A stretch of 64,000 nucleotides of DNA, taken from the NCBI GenBank assembly GCA_964425605.1, contig CAYRNR010000030.1:1-64000 (forward strand). The letters are read 5' to 3'. Source of the DNA: CAYRNR01 sp964425605 (lineage in GTDB: Bacteria; Myxococcota_A; UBA796; UBA9615; CAYRNR01). Shown in pieces: positions 41,010 through 60,113 of this stretch (within the stretch, counting starts at the first letter, position 1; each line of letters begins with the position of its first letter). The position numbers and the translations under genes are program-made. The notes under the pieces are model-generated. The model had not been told where the DNA came from. It saw only the letters and a list, made by a program, of their open reading frames with translations, and ran no database searches.

Positions 41010-43355
41010 ATGACGAAGGCCCACGGTCACCCCCTCGCTCCACGCCACGTGCCGCTCCCGGGCGCCCTGGCGCTGCTGGTCTGCCTCCTCGGCTGCTCCT
41101 ATCCGGACGTCCCGCCGTGCGTCGACCGCGACGGCGACGGGTACGGCGATCCCGCCAACTATCGCGGCGGCTGCGCACACCCCGGCGAAGGGGACTGCGA
41201 CGACCACGATCCCGACACCCATCCGGGCGCCGAGCCGATCTGCGACGCCGTCCCCGACAACGACTGCGACGGTGAACCCGATCCGACCGAGGAGGACCTC
41301 GACGGGGACGGCCTCACCCCCTGCGAGGGGGACTGCGACGACAGCGACGCTTCCACCCACCCCAGCGCCGTCGAGCTCTGTGACGGCGTCGACAACGACT
41401 GCGACGACGCCATCGACGAGGCCGAGGACCTGGCCTACGAAGACTACTGGCCCGACGCGGACGGGGACGGCTTCGGCGATGGGGAGGTGGCCTCGATCAG
41501 CGCCTGCGCGCCGGTGCAGGACCACGTCACCAACGGTCAGGACTGCGACGACGATGACGACTCGGTGTACCCGCAGGCCGACGAGGCGTGCGACGGCGTC
41601 GACACCGACTGCGATGGCTCGCTGCCGACCGAAGAGGCGGACGAGGATGGGGACGGTGTCCTGATCTGCGACGGCGACTGCGACGACGACGACCCGACGG
41701 TCCACCCGGGGCACGAAGAGCTCTGTGACGGGCAGGACAACGACTGCGACGGCTCCATCGGCAGCGAGGAGACGGACGACGACGGGGACGGCTGGACGGA
41801 GTGCGACGGGGACTGCGACGACGAAGACGACGCGGTCTCCCCCGGTGCCGACGAGGCGTGCGACGGCCTGGACACGGACTGTGACGGGGTCCTGCCCGCG
41901 GACGAGGTCGACGACGACACGGACGGTGTCCCCGCCTGTCACGACTGCGACGACGCGGATCCCTCGCGGACCGACGACGGCTGCGTCCTCGCGATGGCCA
42001 GCGGCCGGATCCTCGGCGGGATCGCGGACCAGTTCTTCGGCTCCGCCATCGCCCCGGTCCACGACGCGGACGGCGACGGCTTCGACGAGATGATCATCGG
42101 GGCACCGGAATCCGCGCTGTCCGGCGCGGGGACCGCGTACCTGTTCGAGCAGCCCCTCACGGGCACCCTCGACGTGTCGGCCTCGCTGGCGAGCTTCAGC
42201 GGCGAGCTCTCCGGGGACAGGGCCGGTTACTCGGTCGCCTCCGAGGACGTCAACGGCGACGGCGTCCCGGACCTGCTGATCGGAGCGAGGGACAACGACG
42301 ATCTCGGGTACACCAACTCGGGCAAGCTGTACCTGGTGCACGGGCCCAGCACGGGGGCCCTGTCGCTGTCCAACGCGGACGCTCGGATCGTCGGCCAGAC
42401 CGACTTCAGCCACGTGGCGGAGTCGGTCTCCTCGGCCGGAGACGTCGACGGCGACTCGAACCCAGACATCGCTGTGGGCGCCCACCACACGTACGACCAC
42501 CTGGGCAACGAGGTCGGCGCCGCCTACGTGATCCGGGGCCCGGTGGTCGGCGACATCCACCTCTGCGCCGGTGACGGCAGCTCGACGCTGGGGCCGGACG
42601 ACGCGGTCTTCTGGGGGGAGAGCTGGGGAGAGCGGGCGGGCTCCGCCGTCGCGGGGCCCCTCGACTTCAACGGTGACGGTCTCGGCGACGTGATCATCGC
42701 CGCGAAGTCCGACAGCGTCGCCGGTCTGAACGCCGGCGCGGTGTACGTGGTCTACGGACCGACCTCGGGCTCGCACCTGCTCCACGATGTGTCGTCCGAG
42801 GGATTCGGCATCGACTACTGGGGCGAGGCGGACTGGGACGAGGCCGGCTCCTCGGTGGGCGCCCCCGGGGACATCGACGGCGACGGGTTCGATGATCTCC
42901 TCGTGGGCAGCCCCGCGCACGTCGGCGGTGACGGAGCGGCCTACCTGGTCCTCGGTTCACCGAACCCAACCGGGGGGATCCTCTCCGGGGCCCATGTGAA
43001 GCTGTACGGTGACGTGGGCGCCGTGGAGTGGGCCGGATACTCGGTCAGCGGCGCCGGAGACATGGACGGCGACGGCGCCATCGACCTCCTCGTGGGTCTC
43101 CCGGGGCAGCACGACGGGTCGGGCGCGGTCTACCTGGTCTCGTGGACGGACGTCGAATCGGGCGGCGCTTTCTACCTCTCGACCGTCGTGACCCACGCGA
43201 TCGAGGGACCGGACCTGGGGACTCGGCTCGGATACGTCGCACGTCACCTGGGGGACGTCGACGGCGACGGACTCCCGGACTACGTCTTCAGTGGCGCGTC
43301 CGAGTACTCGAACACCGGCGCGATCTACCAGGTCCTCGGCGCCGACCTACCCTGA
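41010..43355 (+). CDS. MopE and FG-GAP lipoprotein (copy 2)
   Basis: This 781-residue lipoprotein has lipobox LLGC (Cys about residue 24), seven or eight MopE-type motifs (about 30-325) and a C-terminal FG-GAP propeller (about 328-781) with loops such as HDADGDGFDEMIIGAP and AGDIDGDGFDDLLVGSP. The beta-helix of copy 1 is absent, so the MopE head joins the propeller directly. The first residues after the signal peptide (YPDVPPCVDRDGDGYGD) match copy 1 closely. The ATG at 41010 is chosen to have GAGGG upstream; ATG 40995 overlaps the previous stop and is also possible. Its last nine bases overlap the convergent DedA-like gene. Confidence 0.85.
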   Translation: MTKAHGHPLAPRHVPLPGALALLVCLLGCSYPDVPPCVDRDGDGYGDPANYRGGCAHPGEGDCDDHDPDTHPGAEPICDAVPDNDCDGEPDPTEEDLDGDGLTPCEGDCDDSDASTHPSAVELCDGVDNDCDDAIDEAEDLAYEDYWPDADGDGFGDGEVASISACAPVQDHVTNGQDCDDDDDSVYPQADEACDGVDTDCDGSLPTEEADEDGDGVLICDGDCDDDDPTVHPGHEELCDGQDNDCDGSIGSEETDDDGDGWTECDGDCDDEDDAVSPGADEACDGLDTDCDGVLPADEVDDDTDGVPACHDCDDADPSRTDDGCVLAMASGRILGGIADQFFGSAIAPVHDADGDGFDEMIIGAPESALSGAGTAYLFEQPLTGTLDVSASLASFSGELSGDRAGYSVASEDVNGDGVPDLLIGARDNDDLGYTNSGKLYLVHGPSTGALSLSNADARIVGQTDFSHVAESVSSAGDVDGDSNPDIAVGAHHTYDHLGNEVGAAYVIRGPVVGDIHLCAGDGSSTLGPDDAVFWGESWGERAGSAVAGPLDFNGDGLGDVIIAAKSDSVAGLNAGAVYVVYGPTSGSHLLHDVSSEGFGIDYWGEADWDEAGSSVGAPGDIDGDGFDDLLVGSPAHVGGDGAAYLVLGSPNPTGGILSGAHVKLYGDVGAVEWAGYSVSGAGDMDGDGAIDLLVGLPGQHDGSGAVYLVSWTDVESGGAFYLSTVVTHAIEGPDLGTRLGYVARHLGDVDGDGLPDYVFSGASEYSNTGAIYQVLGADLP

Positions 43356-43931
43356 CCCCGCGCTCCAGCCGACCACGATCAGCCACACGTAGAACGCCGT
43401 CTTGGGTATCCGCACCAGGGACGCCAGCGCCACCTTCCACAGCCTGACCCGCATCATGCCGGCGGACCAGGTGGACAGGGCGAACGGGATGGGCAGCAGC
43501 GCGCACACGGCCACGCCGTGGGCGCCATAGCGAAGCATGAAGCGCTCGAAGCCGGGGTAGCGGCGCCGCATCCAGGGGCCGACGCCGGTGGCGTCACCCA
43601 GGTACCGCCCCGCGGTCCACCCGACGAAGCCGGCACAGACCGACGCCGCGGAGATGACAGCGAAGACCGTGTACGCGGGGCGGCCCGCGCCGATGGCGAG
43701 GATGACCAGCGGCTCGTTGGTCATGGGCAGGGGGCTGGCGTCGGTGATGATCACGCCGCCGGCGAGGCCCCAGTAGCCCAGCCGGTCCAGCGCGGCCGTG
43801 CCGCCGACCTCGATGGGCTCGCGCAGCACCACACCGCACAGGTAGGACACGCCCAGCAGGACGACCAGGCCGAACAGCGCCTTGCCCACCAGCTTCGCGT
43901 CGACCTTGTAGGGGGTGCCGGCGTCGGCCAT
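43347..43931 (-). CDS. DedA/VTT-like small membrane protein
   Basis: This 194-residue protein resembles the DedA/VTT (SNARE-associated) membrane proteins, which in bacteria act in lipid carrier recycling and envelope homeostasis. Seen: an N-terminal transmembrane segment (about 15-38), a glycine-rich amphipathic stretch (YWGLAGGVIITDASPLPMTNEPL) with the family-like acidic-loop feature, further membrane segments (about 73-105 and 140-190) and a basic loop (RRRYPGFERFMLRYG). It is on the short side for DedA (usually about 200 residues). The ATG at 43931 overlaps the stop of the upstream outer-membrane barrel gene (ATGA), so they are co-translated. The stop overlaps the convergent MopE gene by nine bases. 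Confidence 0.75.
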   Translation of the reverse strand: MADAGTPYKVDAKLVGKALFGLVVLLGVSYLCGVVLREPIEVGGTAALDRLGYWGLAGGVIITDASPLPMTNEPLVILAIGAGRPAYTVFAVISAASVCAGFVGWTAGRYLGDATGVGPWMRRRYPGFERFMLRYGAHGVAVCALLPIPFALSTWSAGMMRVRLWKVALASLVRIPKTAFYVWLIVVGWSAGSG

Positions 43932-45268
43932 CAGAACGCGTGCCCCACCGTGGCGTAGAGCCGGAAGGGCCACTCGACCACGTCGCCGTCGATCGTGTGG
44001 ACGAACTCGGGGCCAGTGCCCGCGTCCACCCGCACGACGCTGATGTGGTTGAACACGGCGCGGATGCCGCCGCCGAAGCCCGGAAGGACCACGGGCATGT
44101 CGAAGGGCTCGCCGGGCGTGTCCGCGCGGGCGGCGTCGGCCCAGATCGCAGGGATGACGCGGGCGTGGAACCGGGGCCACAGGTTGAGGCCGGGGGGCCG
44201 GAACCGCAGCTCCACGTGGGACAGCAGGTTCAGCGTGCCGCGGATGCGGCCGCGGTCGTGACCGCGCAGGCCGGTGATGCCGGTGAGGATGCGGGGCTGG
44301 GCCTCGAAACCCGCGAGCACGCCGAGCTCGTAGAAGGGCACCTCGCCGAAGGCCGCCTGGGCGGCGATCTCTCCGCCGAGCACCACCTCACCCTTGGGTG
44401 ATCCGAGGTACCCGCGCAGATCGACGATGAGCCGGGAGAAGGCGCCGAACCCGTCGATCTGGCCGATGTTGCCCTGGGCGACCCCGGTCAGCAGCCCGCC
44501 GTGGGTGGGATCGAGGCGAGCGTCGCGCGTGTCGATCTGCCCGCCGATCTCCACCGTGGCGTAGACGCTGCCGTCCAGGCCGACCATCTCGGCGCCCTGG
44601 TCGATCTGCTGCTTCAGCAGGGTGTCTTCGAGTACGCGCACGGCGTTGCCCTGGACGCCGACGCCGGTGAGCACGCGGAACGGGCCCCCCTCGTCGCGGA
44701 ACATCCGGGCGTAGAAGCGGACCTGGTACAGGGAGAAGCGGTGCCACGGATCGCGCACCTCGGCCTCGGCCTCGCGCGTCGCGTCGCGGTGATTGGCCGT
44801 GCCGGTCCCGAACCACCAGTCCGAGTGGAACCCGTTGGACGACAGCACGAACGAGCCCTCGGTGTTGCCGTCGGGGGAGGGGAACCACGACAGGTTCGTG
44901 TACAGCTCCCACCCGGTGGGCCGGGGCTTGAGCCACAGCCGGGCCACCAGGTCCAGGTTCCACACGTAGATGCGGCCGTCCGCGGGATCACCCAGCAGCG
45001 GGACGCGCTGGATGCTGCCGAAGCCGCCGGCACCGAAGCCGTCGTCGGGGTTGTACGCGGTGGACGGCAGCAGCACGGCGCGGATGCGGCGTGGCGGCTG
45101 GACCGCGGGCTCGGCCGTCTCGACGGCCTCGGCCTCCACCGGGAACTCGTCGGGGACCTCCTCGGCCGACGCCGCAGGGGCCCAGGCCAGGACGAGACCG
45201 GCCAGCAGCGCTGACACCAGATCGCGCCCGGGGATCGTCGTGGGTGCGACTGGGCCGGTTCGCGCCAA
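43931..45268 (-). CDS. BamA/TamA-like outer-membrane beta-barrel protein
   Basis: This 445-residue protein has a signal peptide (about 1-35), an acidic/Pro linker, and a C-terminal beta-barrel of the bacterial surface antigen (BamA/TamA) type: LNLLSHVELRFRPPG, RGHDRGRIRG (a family-type RGxxxGRxxG loop 6 motif) and a terminal strand ending in Phe (YATVGHAF), the signal for the barrel assembly machine. POTRA domains are not apparent, so it resembles short barrel-only members rather than true BamA. TTG 45268 is chosen, with AGGAGAGGA upstream. Overlap with the DedA-like gene suggests a joint role in outer-membrane lipid or protein handling; this is inference. Confidence 0.82.
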   Translation of the reverse strand: MARTGPVAPTTIPGRDLVSALLAGLVLAWAPAASAEEVPDEFPVEAEAVETAEPAVQPPRRIRAVLLPSTAYNPDDGFGAGGFGSIQRVPLLGDPADGRIYVWNLDLVARLWLKPRPTGWELYTNLSWFPSPDGNTEGSFVLSSNGFHSDWWFGTGTANHRDATREAEAEVRDPWHRFSLYQVRFYARMFRDEGGPFRVLTGVGVQGNAVRVLEDTLLKQQIDQGAEMVGLDGSVYATVEIGGQIDTRDARLDPTHGGLLTGVAQGNIGQIDGFGAFSRLIVDLRGYLGSPKGEVVLGGEIAAQAAFGEVPFYELGVLAGFEAQPRILTGITGLRGHDRGRIRGTLNLLSHVELRFRPPGLNLWPRFHARVIPAIWADAARADTPGEPFDMPVVLPGFGGGIRAVFNHISVVRVDAGTGPEFVHTIDGDVVEWPFRLYATVGHAF

Positions 45269-45437
45269 CGTCTTCCTCTCCTGTCGCAGCGCCGATGGGA
45301 GCGTGTCTCGGGGTCGGCGCGGTGCAAGAACCTACATGGTTACGCCCCCGTGTGCGCGGGATTTGATGGAAACGTGCGCGTTGGGGGCGCTCAGAACGAT
45401 AGGATGCGGCCTGCACCCGACTATCTCTGGAGGGGAT

Positions 45438-48400
45438 GTGCCGAACCGACACCCGAAATCCTCGCACCCGCTGCGTCCGCGATGGCCCCTGCTTCTCCCG
45501 GCGCTGCTACTGTTCCTGGTCTCCTGCGGCGTCGGGCCGCAAGGGCTGCGCCTGACCGATGCCGGCGACGGCCCGGTGGTGGTGGTGGACTGGGACGCCG
45601 AGCCGCTGCCCGAGCTGCCGTTCCCCAACGACCTGGCGGCCCGCCCGGACCCCAGCTCGCCCACGGGGCTGCGGCTGAACTTCTCCGAGGACGCGCCCAC
45701 GCTGATGGAGCGCGAGACCCGGGCCAAGGTCAACCGGCTGACCGGGTTCGGCATCTACTCGCCGATCTCCATCCGGTTCTCCGAGCCGCTGGACCTGGAC
45801 AACATCACCGAGCGTCACGCCAACGACCTCGACCCGTCCGACGACGCGGTGTTCGTCATCGACGTCACCCCCACGTCGCCCACGTTCCGCCAGCTCGTGG
45901 AGCTCGACGTGGGCCACGGCCGCTTCCCCGCGGACGTGGTGCAGACCGATCGGTACTTCCCCAACGACGCCCGCTCCGAGTCCCCCTCGGCGCTGTTCGA
46001 GACCTACGACGAGGACCTCGACGGCGACGGCGAGCTGGACTGGGGCGAGGACACGGACAACGACGGCGTGCTCGACGTGCCCAACGTCTACCCGGTGGGC
46101 GGCGATCCCCGCGAGGACCTGCTGACCTGGTACGAGCGGGAGACCGACACGCTGATCCTGCGGCCGGTGGTGCCCCTGCGCGAGGAGACCACCTACGCCG
46201 TGGTCATCACCTCGCGGCTGGTGGGGGAGGACGGCAACCGCGTGGTCTCGCCGTGGACCTGGGTCAACCACACGCGCCAGACCGACGCCCTGTGGCCCAT
46301 CCAGGACGTGCTGCCCGAGCGCGGCCTGAGCCTCGAGGACGTGGACTTCGCGTGGGTCTACACCACCGGCCGGGTCACCGGGGACCTGGTGGACGTGCGC
46401 CGCGGGTTCGACGGCGAGGGTCCGTTCGCGTTCCTGCAGACCGAGTACCCCGCCGGGATCACCAGCGCCGCGCCCATGCACGAGATCGACGACGTCGACA
46501 ACGTCTACGCCCTGCCCGTGGACGAGATCGTGGAGATCCTGACCCTGGCCGGCCTGCTGCCCGAGGCGTCCGAGGAGGTCATCGGGCCCGGGCTCGCGCT
46601 GACGTCCCACCTGGTGGGCGGCACGTTCACCACCACCAACCTGCTGGCGGACAAGGACGACGAGGGCCGCGACACCTCGGACGAGTGGTGGGTGCTCGAC
46701 GCGGCCACCGGCGAGATGGAGCACGAGCCGCTGGAGGTGACCTTCACCTGCGGCGTGCCCCTGGCCGACGAGGCATTCCCGCAGCCCTTCCCTGTGGTGT
46801 TCTACGGCCACGGTTACGGCTCGTCCCGGCTCGAGTTCCTGATGATGACCTGGGCCGCGGCGCGCGTGGGCATCGCCACGTGCGGCATGGACTATCCGGC
46901 CCACGGGATCGACATGGGGGGCAGCGAGATCGAGGACTACGGCGAGCTGCTCGAGCTGTCGGGGCTGTTGCCGTTCATCGAGCACCTGGCCGACAACCGC
47001 GCGCGGGACCTGGACAACGACGGCCGCGTGGACTCCGGCGGCGACCAGTGGACGTCGGACTCGTTCCACACTCGCGACCAGGTTCGCCAGGCCGCGGTGG
47101 ACCACATGCAGTTCCTGCGCGCCCTGCGCGAGTGCGGCACCGGCACCATGGACGCGGACGTGGACGGAGACGGCGAGAACGAGGTGTCCTGCGACTGGGA
47201 CGGCAACGGCGTGCCCGACATCGGCGGCACCGGCGTGGACTTCTACCTCGCCGGCGGCTCCCTGGGCGGGATCGTCACCGCGGTCACCGCGGCCGCGGAG
47301 CCGAACTACACGGCCTCGATCCCCATCGTCGCCGGCGGCGGGCTGATGGACATCGGCACCCGCTCCAACCTCGGCGGCGCGGTGGAGGCCGTCATGGGCC
47401 GCTTGACCTCGCCGTACATCCTGGGCTTCCCGGGCAAGGACGGCTCGCTGCAGGTGGTCCAGTACATCAACACCGGCTTCACCGACATGACGTCCGTGCC
47501 CATCGCCACCCTCGACTCCATCCCCGGCGAGGGCCGCGTGCTGGTGGAGAACCTCACCAACGGCGAGGTGCGGGAGGGGTGGATCCCGGCGGACGGCGCT
47601 TTCCGCGTGTCCTTCCCCGCCGACGCCCTCGACGCGGCGGAGAAGCGCCTCGCCGCGGGAATCCCCGAGACCGGCCCGGTCGAGGGCGAGGTCTACCAGA
47701 TCACTGGCAACGAGGGCCTGGGTGACGCCGTGCGCATCACGCTGTGGGACGCCGACGGCGACGAGGTGGCCGTGCTCGAGACCTTCGAGGACGAGCAGGT
47801 CTTCGAGGCGGTCACCGTGGCCGCAGGCTCACCCCTGGTGGCGCTCTCCTCGGGGCTGGGTCACATCCGCGGGACGCCGGGGCTGCGCCGCCTGGTGAAC
47901 AGCCTGTCGATGGTCACCGAGCCGGGCGATCCCATCGCCTACGCGCCCCACTACCTGCACGAGCCGTTCGAGGAGCTCCACGACGGGCCGCTCAACGTGA
48001 TGCAGATCAACAACATCGGCGACGACGTGGTGATGATCAACTCCGGCATCGCCCTGGCCCGCGCCATGGGCTTCCTGGAGCGCCACGAGATCGATCCGCG
48101 CTACGGCATGACCGTGGACAACTGGCTCATCGACCGCCGCGTGGTCCAGGGGCTCGAGGAGTACGGCCCCTACCTGGACGCCAACGACGAGCCCTGCCTG
48201 TTCGATCCCGACGACTACGACAACGGCCTCGACGAGACCGGCGCGCCGTCGGACGCGCCGCTTCGGGTGGCCTTCAGCACCGAATCGGGGGTGTCCGCGC
48301 TGCGGCTGACCTACCCGGACCCGGAGGGCTCCCACGGGGTGCCCGATCCCAACCCGGACGCGCCGTTCGACTGGACGACGTTCATCTTCAACCAGGCGGT

Positions 48401-48497
48401 GTACTACCTGTACACGGGCGGCCAGGACATCTCGTCCGACCACTGTCTGGCGCGCAACGACTGCTACCACCTGCGCCCCGTGCCGGAGGAGGACTGA
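45438..48497 (+). CDS. lipase-like alpha/beta hydrolase lipoprotein
   Basis: This 1019-residue lipoprotein has a Leu-rich signal peptide with lipobox LVSC (Cys about residue 26), an N-terminal beta-rich domain (about 45-300) with an Asp-rich Ca-type loop DLDGDGELDWGEDTDNDGV, and an alpha/beta hydrolase domain with nucleophile GGSLGG (Ser about 608) and PVVFYGHGYGSSRLEF upstream as the oxyanion-hole region. A second Asp-rich loop (DADVDGDGENEV, about 572) precedes the nucleophile. It resembles virulence-factor lipases with an Ig-like N-terminal domain. Start GTG 45438 has GGAGGGG immediately before it; ATG 45366 is an alternative. It is followed by an outer-membrane barrel gene three bases on. 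Probably a secreted or surface esterase. Confidence 0.8.
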   Translation: MPNRHPKSSHPLRPRWPLLLPALLLFLVSCGVGPQGLRLTDAGDGPVVVVDWDAEPLPELPFPNDLAARPDPSSPTGLRLNFSEDAPTLMERETRAKVNRLTGFGIYSPISIRFSEPLDLDNITERHANDLDPSDDAVFVIDVTPTSPTFRQLVELDVGHGRFPADVVQTDRYFPNDARSESPSALFETYDEDLDGDGELDWGEDTDNDGVLDVPNVYPVGGDPREDLLTWYERETDTLILRPVVPLREETTYAVVITSRLVGEDGNRVVSPWTWVNHTRQTDALWPIQDVLPERGLSLEDVDFAWVYTTGRVTGDLVDVRRGFDGEGPFAFLQTEYPAGITSAAPMHEIDDVDNVYALPVDEIVEILTLAGLLPEASEEVIGPGLALTSHLVGGTFTTTNLLADKDDEGRDTSDEWWVLDAATGEMEHEPLEVTFTCGVPLADEAFPQPFPVVFYGHGYGSSRLEFLMMTWAAARVGIATCGMDYPAHGIDMGGSEIEDYGELLELSGLLPFIEHLADNRARDLDNDGRVDSGGDQWTSDSFHTRDQVRQAAVDHMQFLRALRECGTGTMDADVDGDGENEVSCDWDGNGVPDIGGTGVDFYLAGGSLGGIVTAVTAAAEPNYTASIPIVAGGGLMDIGTRSNLGGAVEAVMGRLTSPYILGFPGKDGSLQVVQYINTGFTDMTSVPIATLDSIPGEGRVLVENLTNGEVREGWIPADGAFRVSFPADALDAAEKRLAAGIPETGPVEGEVYQITGNEGLGDAVRITLWDADGDEVAVLETFEDEQVFEAVTVAAGSPLVALSSGLGHIRGTPGLRRLVNSLSMVTEPGDPIAYAPHYLHEPFEELHDGPLNVMQINNIGDDVVMINSGIALARAMGFLERHEIDPRYGMTVDNWLIDRRVVQGLEEYGPYLDANDEPCLFDPDDYDNGLDETGAPSDAPLRVAFSTESGVSALRLTYPDPEGSHGVPDPNPDAPFDWTTFIFNQAVYYLYTGGQDISSDHCLARNDCYHLRPVPEED

Positions 48498-48500
48498 GCC

Positions 48501-50018
48501 ATGAACCGTCTCAACACCTTCGCACTGGCGCTGTTCATCGTCGCCGCGCTCCCGGCGGCCGCCACCCAGAGCCTCCCCCTGGGCAAGGGGGAGACCCCCG
48601 CCGTGATCGCCCTGGACGGGGAGTACCGCCTCACGAGCACCCTGCTCTCGGCGTTCCCCGTGGACGCCGACGGCAACACCCTGGACCAGGCCAAGGTCTT
48701 CGACCAGCGCCTGCGCGCGGGTGTCCACCTGAGCTACCTGCGCTTCCGCGTCGGCACCGAGTGGGACCTGTTCACCGGCCAGCTGTTCGGCGACACCTGG
48801 GGCTTCGAGCTCGACGAGCGGCGGCGGTACGAGAACTCGGTGATCGCCCGAGAGTCGTTCGTCCCGCGCCGCGCCGCCGTCACCCTCGCGTGGCCCGCCG
48901 TCATGGTGGAGGCGGGCCTGGTGACCTCCCACTGGGGCCTGGGGTTGATGGCCAACGACGGGGCCCACGACCCCATGTTCGGCCGCTCCGACTTCGGCGA
49001 TCGGGTCGTGCGCGTCCGCGTCACGGCCAAGCCCCTGTACCTGGCCAAGGGTCACCCCAAGCGGGACACCCTGCACCTCACCGGCGCCTTCGACTGGGTG
49101 GTGGCCGACGACATGGCGCGCCACTCCCAGCGCCAGCGGGCGTTCCAGGGCATCTTCTCGCTGCTGTACGCCGACGCCGCCTCGAACCGCCTCGGCGTCT
49201 ACGCCGTGTACCGCCACCAGGACGAGCTCGACGAGGACCGCGGCACCCGCGCCGGGGCCGTGGACCTGTTCGGTCAGTTCCCCCTGGCCCTCACCTCCAG
49301 CGGCTGGGGCCTCCTGGCCGCGGCCGAAGGCGCCGTGATCGCCGGCAGCACCGACCGCGCCACCACCTACGCCAGCCCGGAGCGGGTCTCGGTGTTCTCC
49401 GGTGGTGCGGCCGGGGTGGTCACCGTGCACAGCCCGCAGAAGCGCTTCCAGGCCCACCTGCGGTCCGGCATCGCCTCGGGTGACCCGGAGACCGACGACG
49501 GCGTCAGCCGCGACTTCACCTTCGACCGCGACTTCGACGTGGGCATGATCCTCTTCGACCAGCTCATGGGCGGTATCGAAGGGGGCACCTACGACCTGCT
49601 CACCGATCCCACGTCCAGCCCGCCGCCGGACGGCGTGGAGGCCCTCGCCACCGAGGGCGCCTTCCGCCGCGCGGTCTTCGTCCAGCCGGTGCTCCAGGGC
49701 GCCCCCCGGCCCTGGCTCGACCTGCGCCTGGGGCTCCTGCTCGCCGGGGGCTCGGTCCTGTACGCCCACCCCTACTACTCGTTCCGCGCCGGCGGCGTGC
49801 CGACCAACCACCTGGGCGAGCCCACCGGTGGCCGCCACCTGGGCACCGAGGTCGACTGGGCCATCCGCATCGGCGGACCCATCAAGCCCAAGCTCGACGG
49901 TTCGCCCGACGCACACTTCCTGATCCAGGGGGCCCACCTGGCCCTGGGATCGGCGCTGAAGGGGGAGGACTCGGGCCCCATCCACCAGCTGCTGCTGACC
50001 GGCCGCTTCCGCTGGTAG
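48501..50018 (+). CDS. outer-membrane beta-barrel protein of unknown role
   Basis: This 505-residue protein has a signal peptide (about 1-22, ...AALPAAATQ) and many alternating strand segments of the outer-membrane barrel type; it ends in LLLTGRFRW, a terminal aromatic residue as needed for barrel insertion. I do not recognise a specific family; alginate-export-like or porin-like barrels have this size. It starts three bases after the lipase-like gene with GAGGA upstream, so the two form an operon; the barrel could export or anchor the enzyme or its product. That relationship is inferred from gene order. Confidence 0.75.
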   Translation: MNRLNTFALALFIVAALPAAATQSLPLGKGETPAVIALDGEYRLTSTLLSAFPVDADGNTLDQAKVFDQRLRAGVHLSYLRFRVGTEWDLFTGQLFGDTWGFELDERRRYENSVIARESFVPRRAAVTLAWPAVMVEAGLVTSHWGLGLMANDGAHDPMFGRSDFGDRVVRVRVTAKPLYLAKGHPKRDTLHLTGAFDWVVADDMARHSQRQRAFQGIFSLLYADAASNRLGVYAVYRHQDELDEDRGTRAGAVDLFGQFPLALTSSGWGLLAAAEGAVIAGSTDRATTYASPERVSVFSGGAAGVVTVHSPQKRFQAHLRSGIASGDPETDDGVSRDFTFDRDFDVGMILFDQLMGGIEGGTYDLLTDPTSSPPPDGVEALATEGAFRRAVFVQPVLQGAPRPWLDLRLGLLLAGGSVLYAHPYYSFRAGGVPTNHLGEPTGGRHLGTEVDWAIRIGGPIKPKLDGSPDAHFLIQGAHLALGSALKGEDSGPIHQLLLTGRFRW

Positions 50019-50048
50019 GCGCCTAGCTCCATCGCACGATCCCCCGGT

Positions 50049-50078
50049 TTGACAGCGCTCGCATCTCCCCCTTAGACT
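50049..50078 (+). promoter_or_regulatory. strong sigma70-type promoter of the 2181-residue gene
   Basis: TTGACA (50049-50054) matches the -35 consensus at all six bases and TAGACT (50073-50078) matches -10 at four of six, with an 18-base spacer. It lies downstream of the barrel gene stop and before a long leader. This is the best promoter seen in the window. Confidence 0.6.
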
Positions 50079-50291
50079 GGTAGAAGTGCGAGGAATTTTG
50101 GGTTTAGCTCTTCGCACCCGAGCGAGAGGACGAGAGAACCACCCGCGTAGCGGCCATGAGGGCCCAGGAGTCGCGCGGCTCCTGCATTGCTCCAGGACGG
50201 AGATATCGTGTCGGGTTCGATCACCACCCCATCCTCCGCCGCGAATCGCGCGCTCCCCTTCATCCCCCCAACTCCCAGAAAGAGCAGACAC
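50079..50291 (+). other. long 5' leader of the 2181-residue gene
   Basis: About 205 bases lie between the predicted transcript start and the ATG at 50292. GTGCGA (50086-50091) and TCGCAC (50112-50117) can form a hairpin, and a run of short inverted bases follows. No known riboswitch class is recognised. It may hold a translation-control element or merely be long. Confidence 0.35.
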
Positions 50292-56837
<6,546 letters not shown>

Positions 56838-56863
56838 CGGGCGCCCCCACATCCCCCTGCACT

Positions 56864-56992
56864 CGTTCCCACGGTCTCCGTGGGAACGCACTCTCGGGGC
56901 GCTCTGCGCCCCTCCTCGAAGTGGCTCCATAGGTCGAAGTAGACCGGCGCAAAGCGCCGAGGAAAGACGTTCCGACGGGGACCGTCGGAACG
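56864..56992. repeat. inverted pair of REP-like double palindromes
   Basis: Reading left to right: arms CGTTCCCACGG and CCGTGGGAACG around TCT (56864-56888), GGGGCGC and GCGCCCC around TCT (56896-56912), then CGGCGC and GCGCCG around AAA (56945-56959), and arms CGTTCCGACGG and CCGTCGGAACG around GGA (56968-56992). The two units point in opposite directions. The 56968 unit has a C-to-G change in the left arm matched by G-to-C in the right arm, so the hairpin is conserved rather than the sequence. A third unit is at 10105-10153. Confidence 0.78.
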
Positions 56993-57043
56993 AGCCGTCG
57001 AGTCGTGATTCCCGTGCCCGCGCCCGTGCCCGTGCCCGCCCCC

Positions 57044-60022
<2,979 letters not shown>

Positions 60023-60113
60023 GGCACTCCTCGCTCCCGTAGGCTCCGCCGGCGGGCAGAGCCTGAAGGGACGTCCGTCATCCTACCAGGCTGGGGGGGC
60101 GCGGGTGGAGGGA

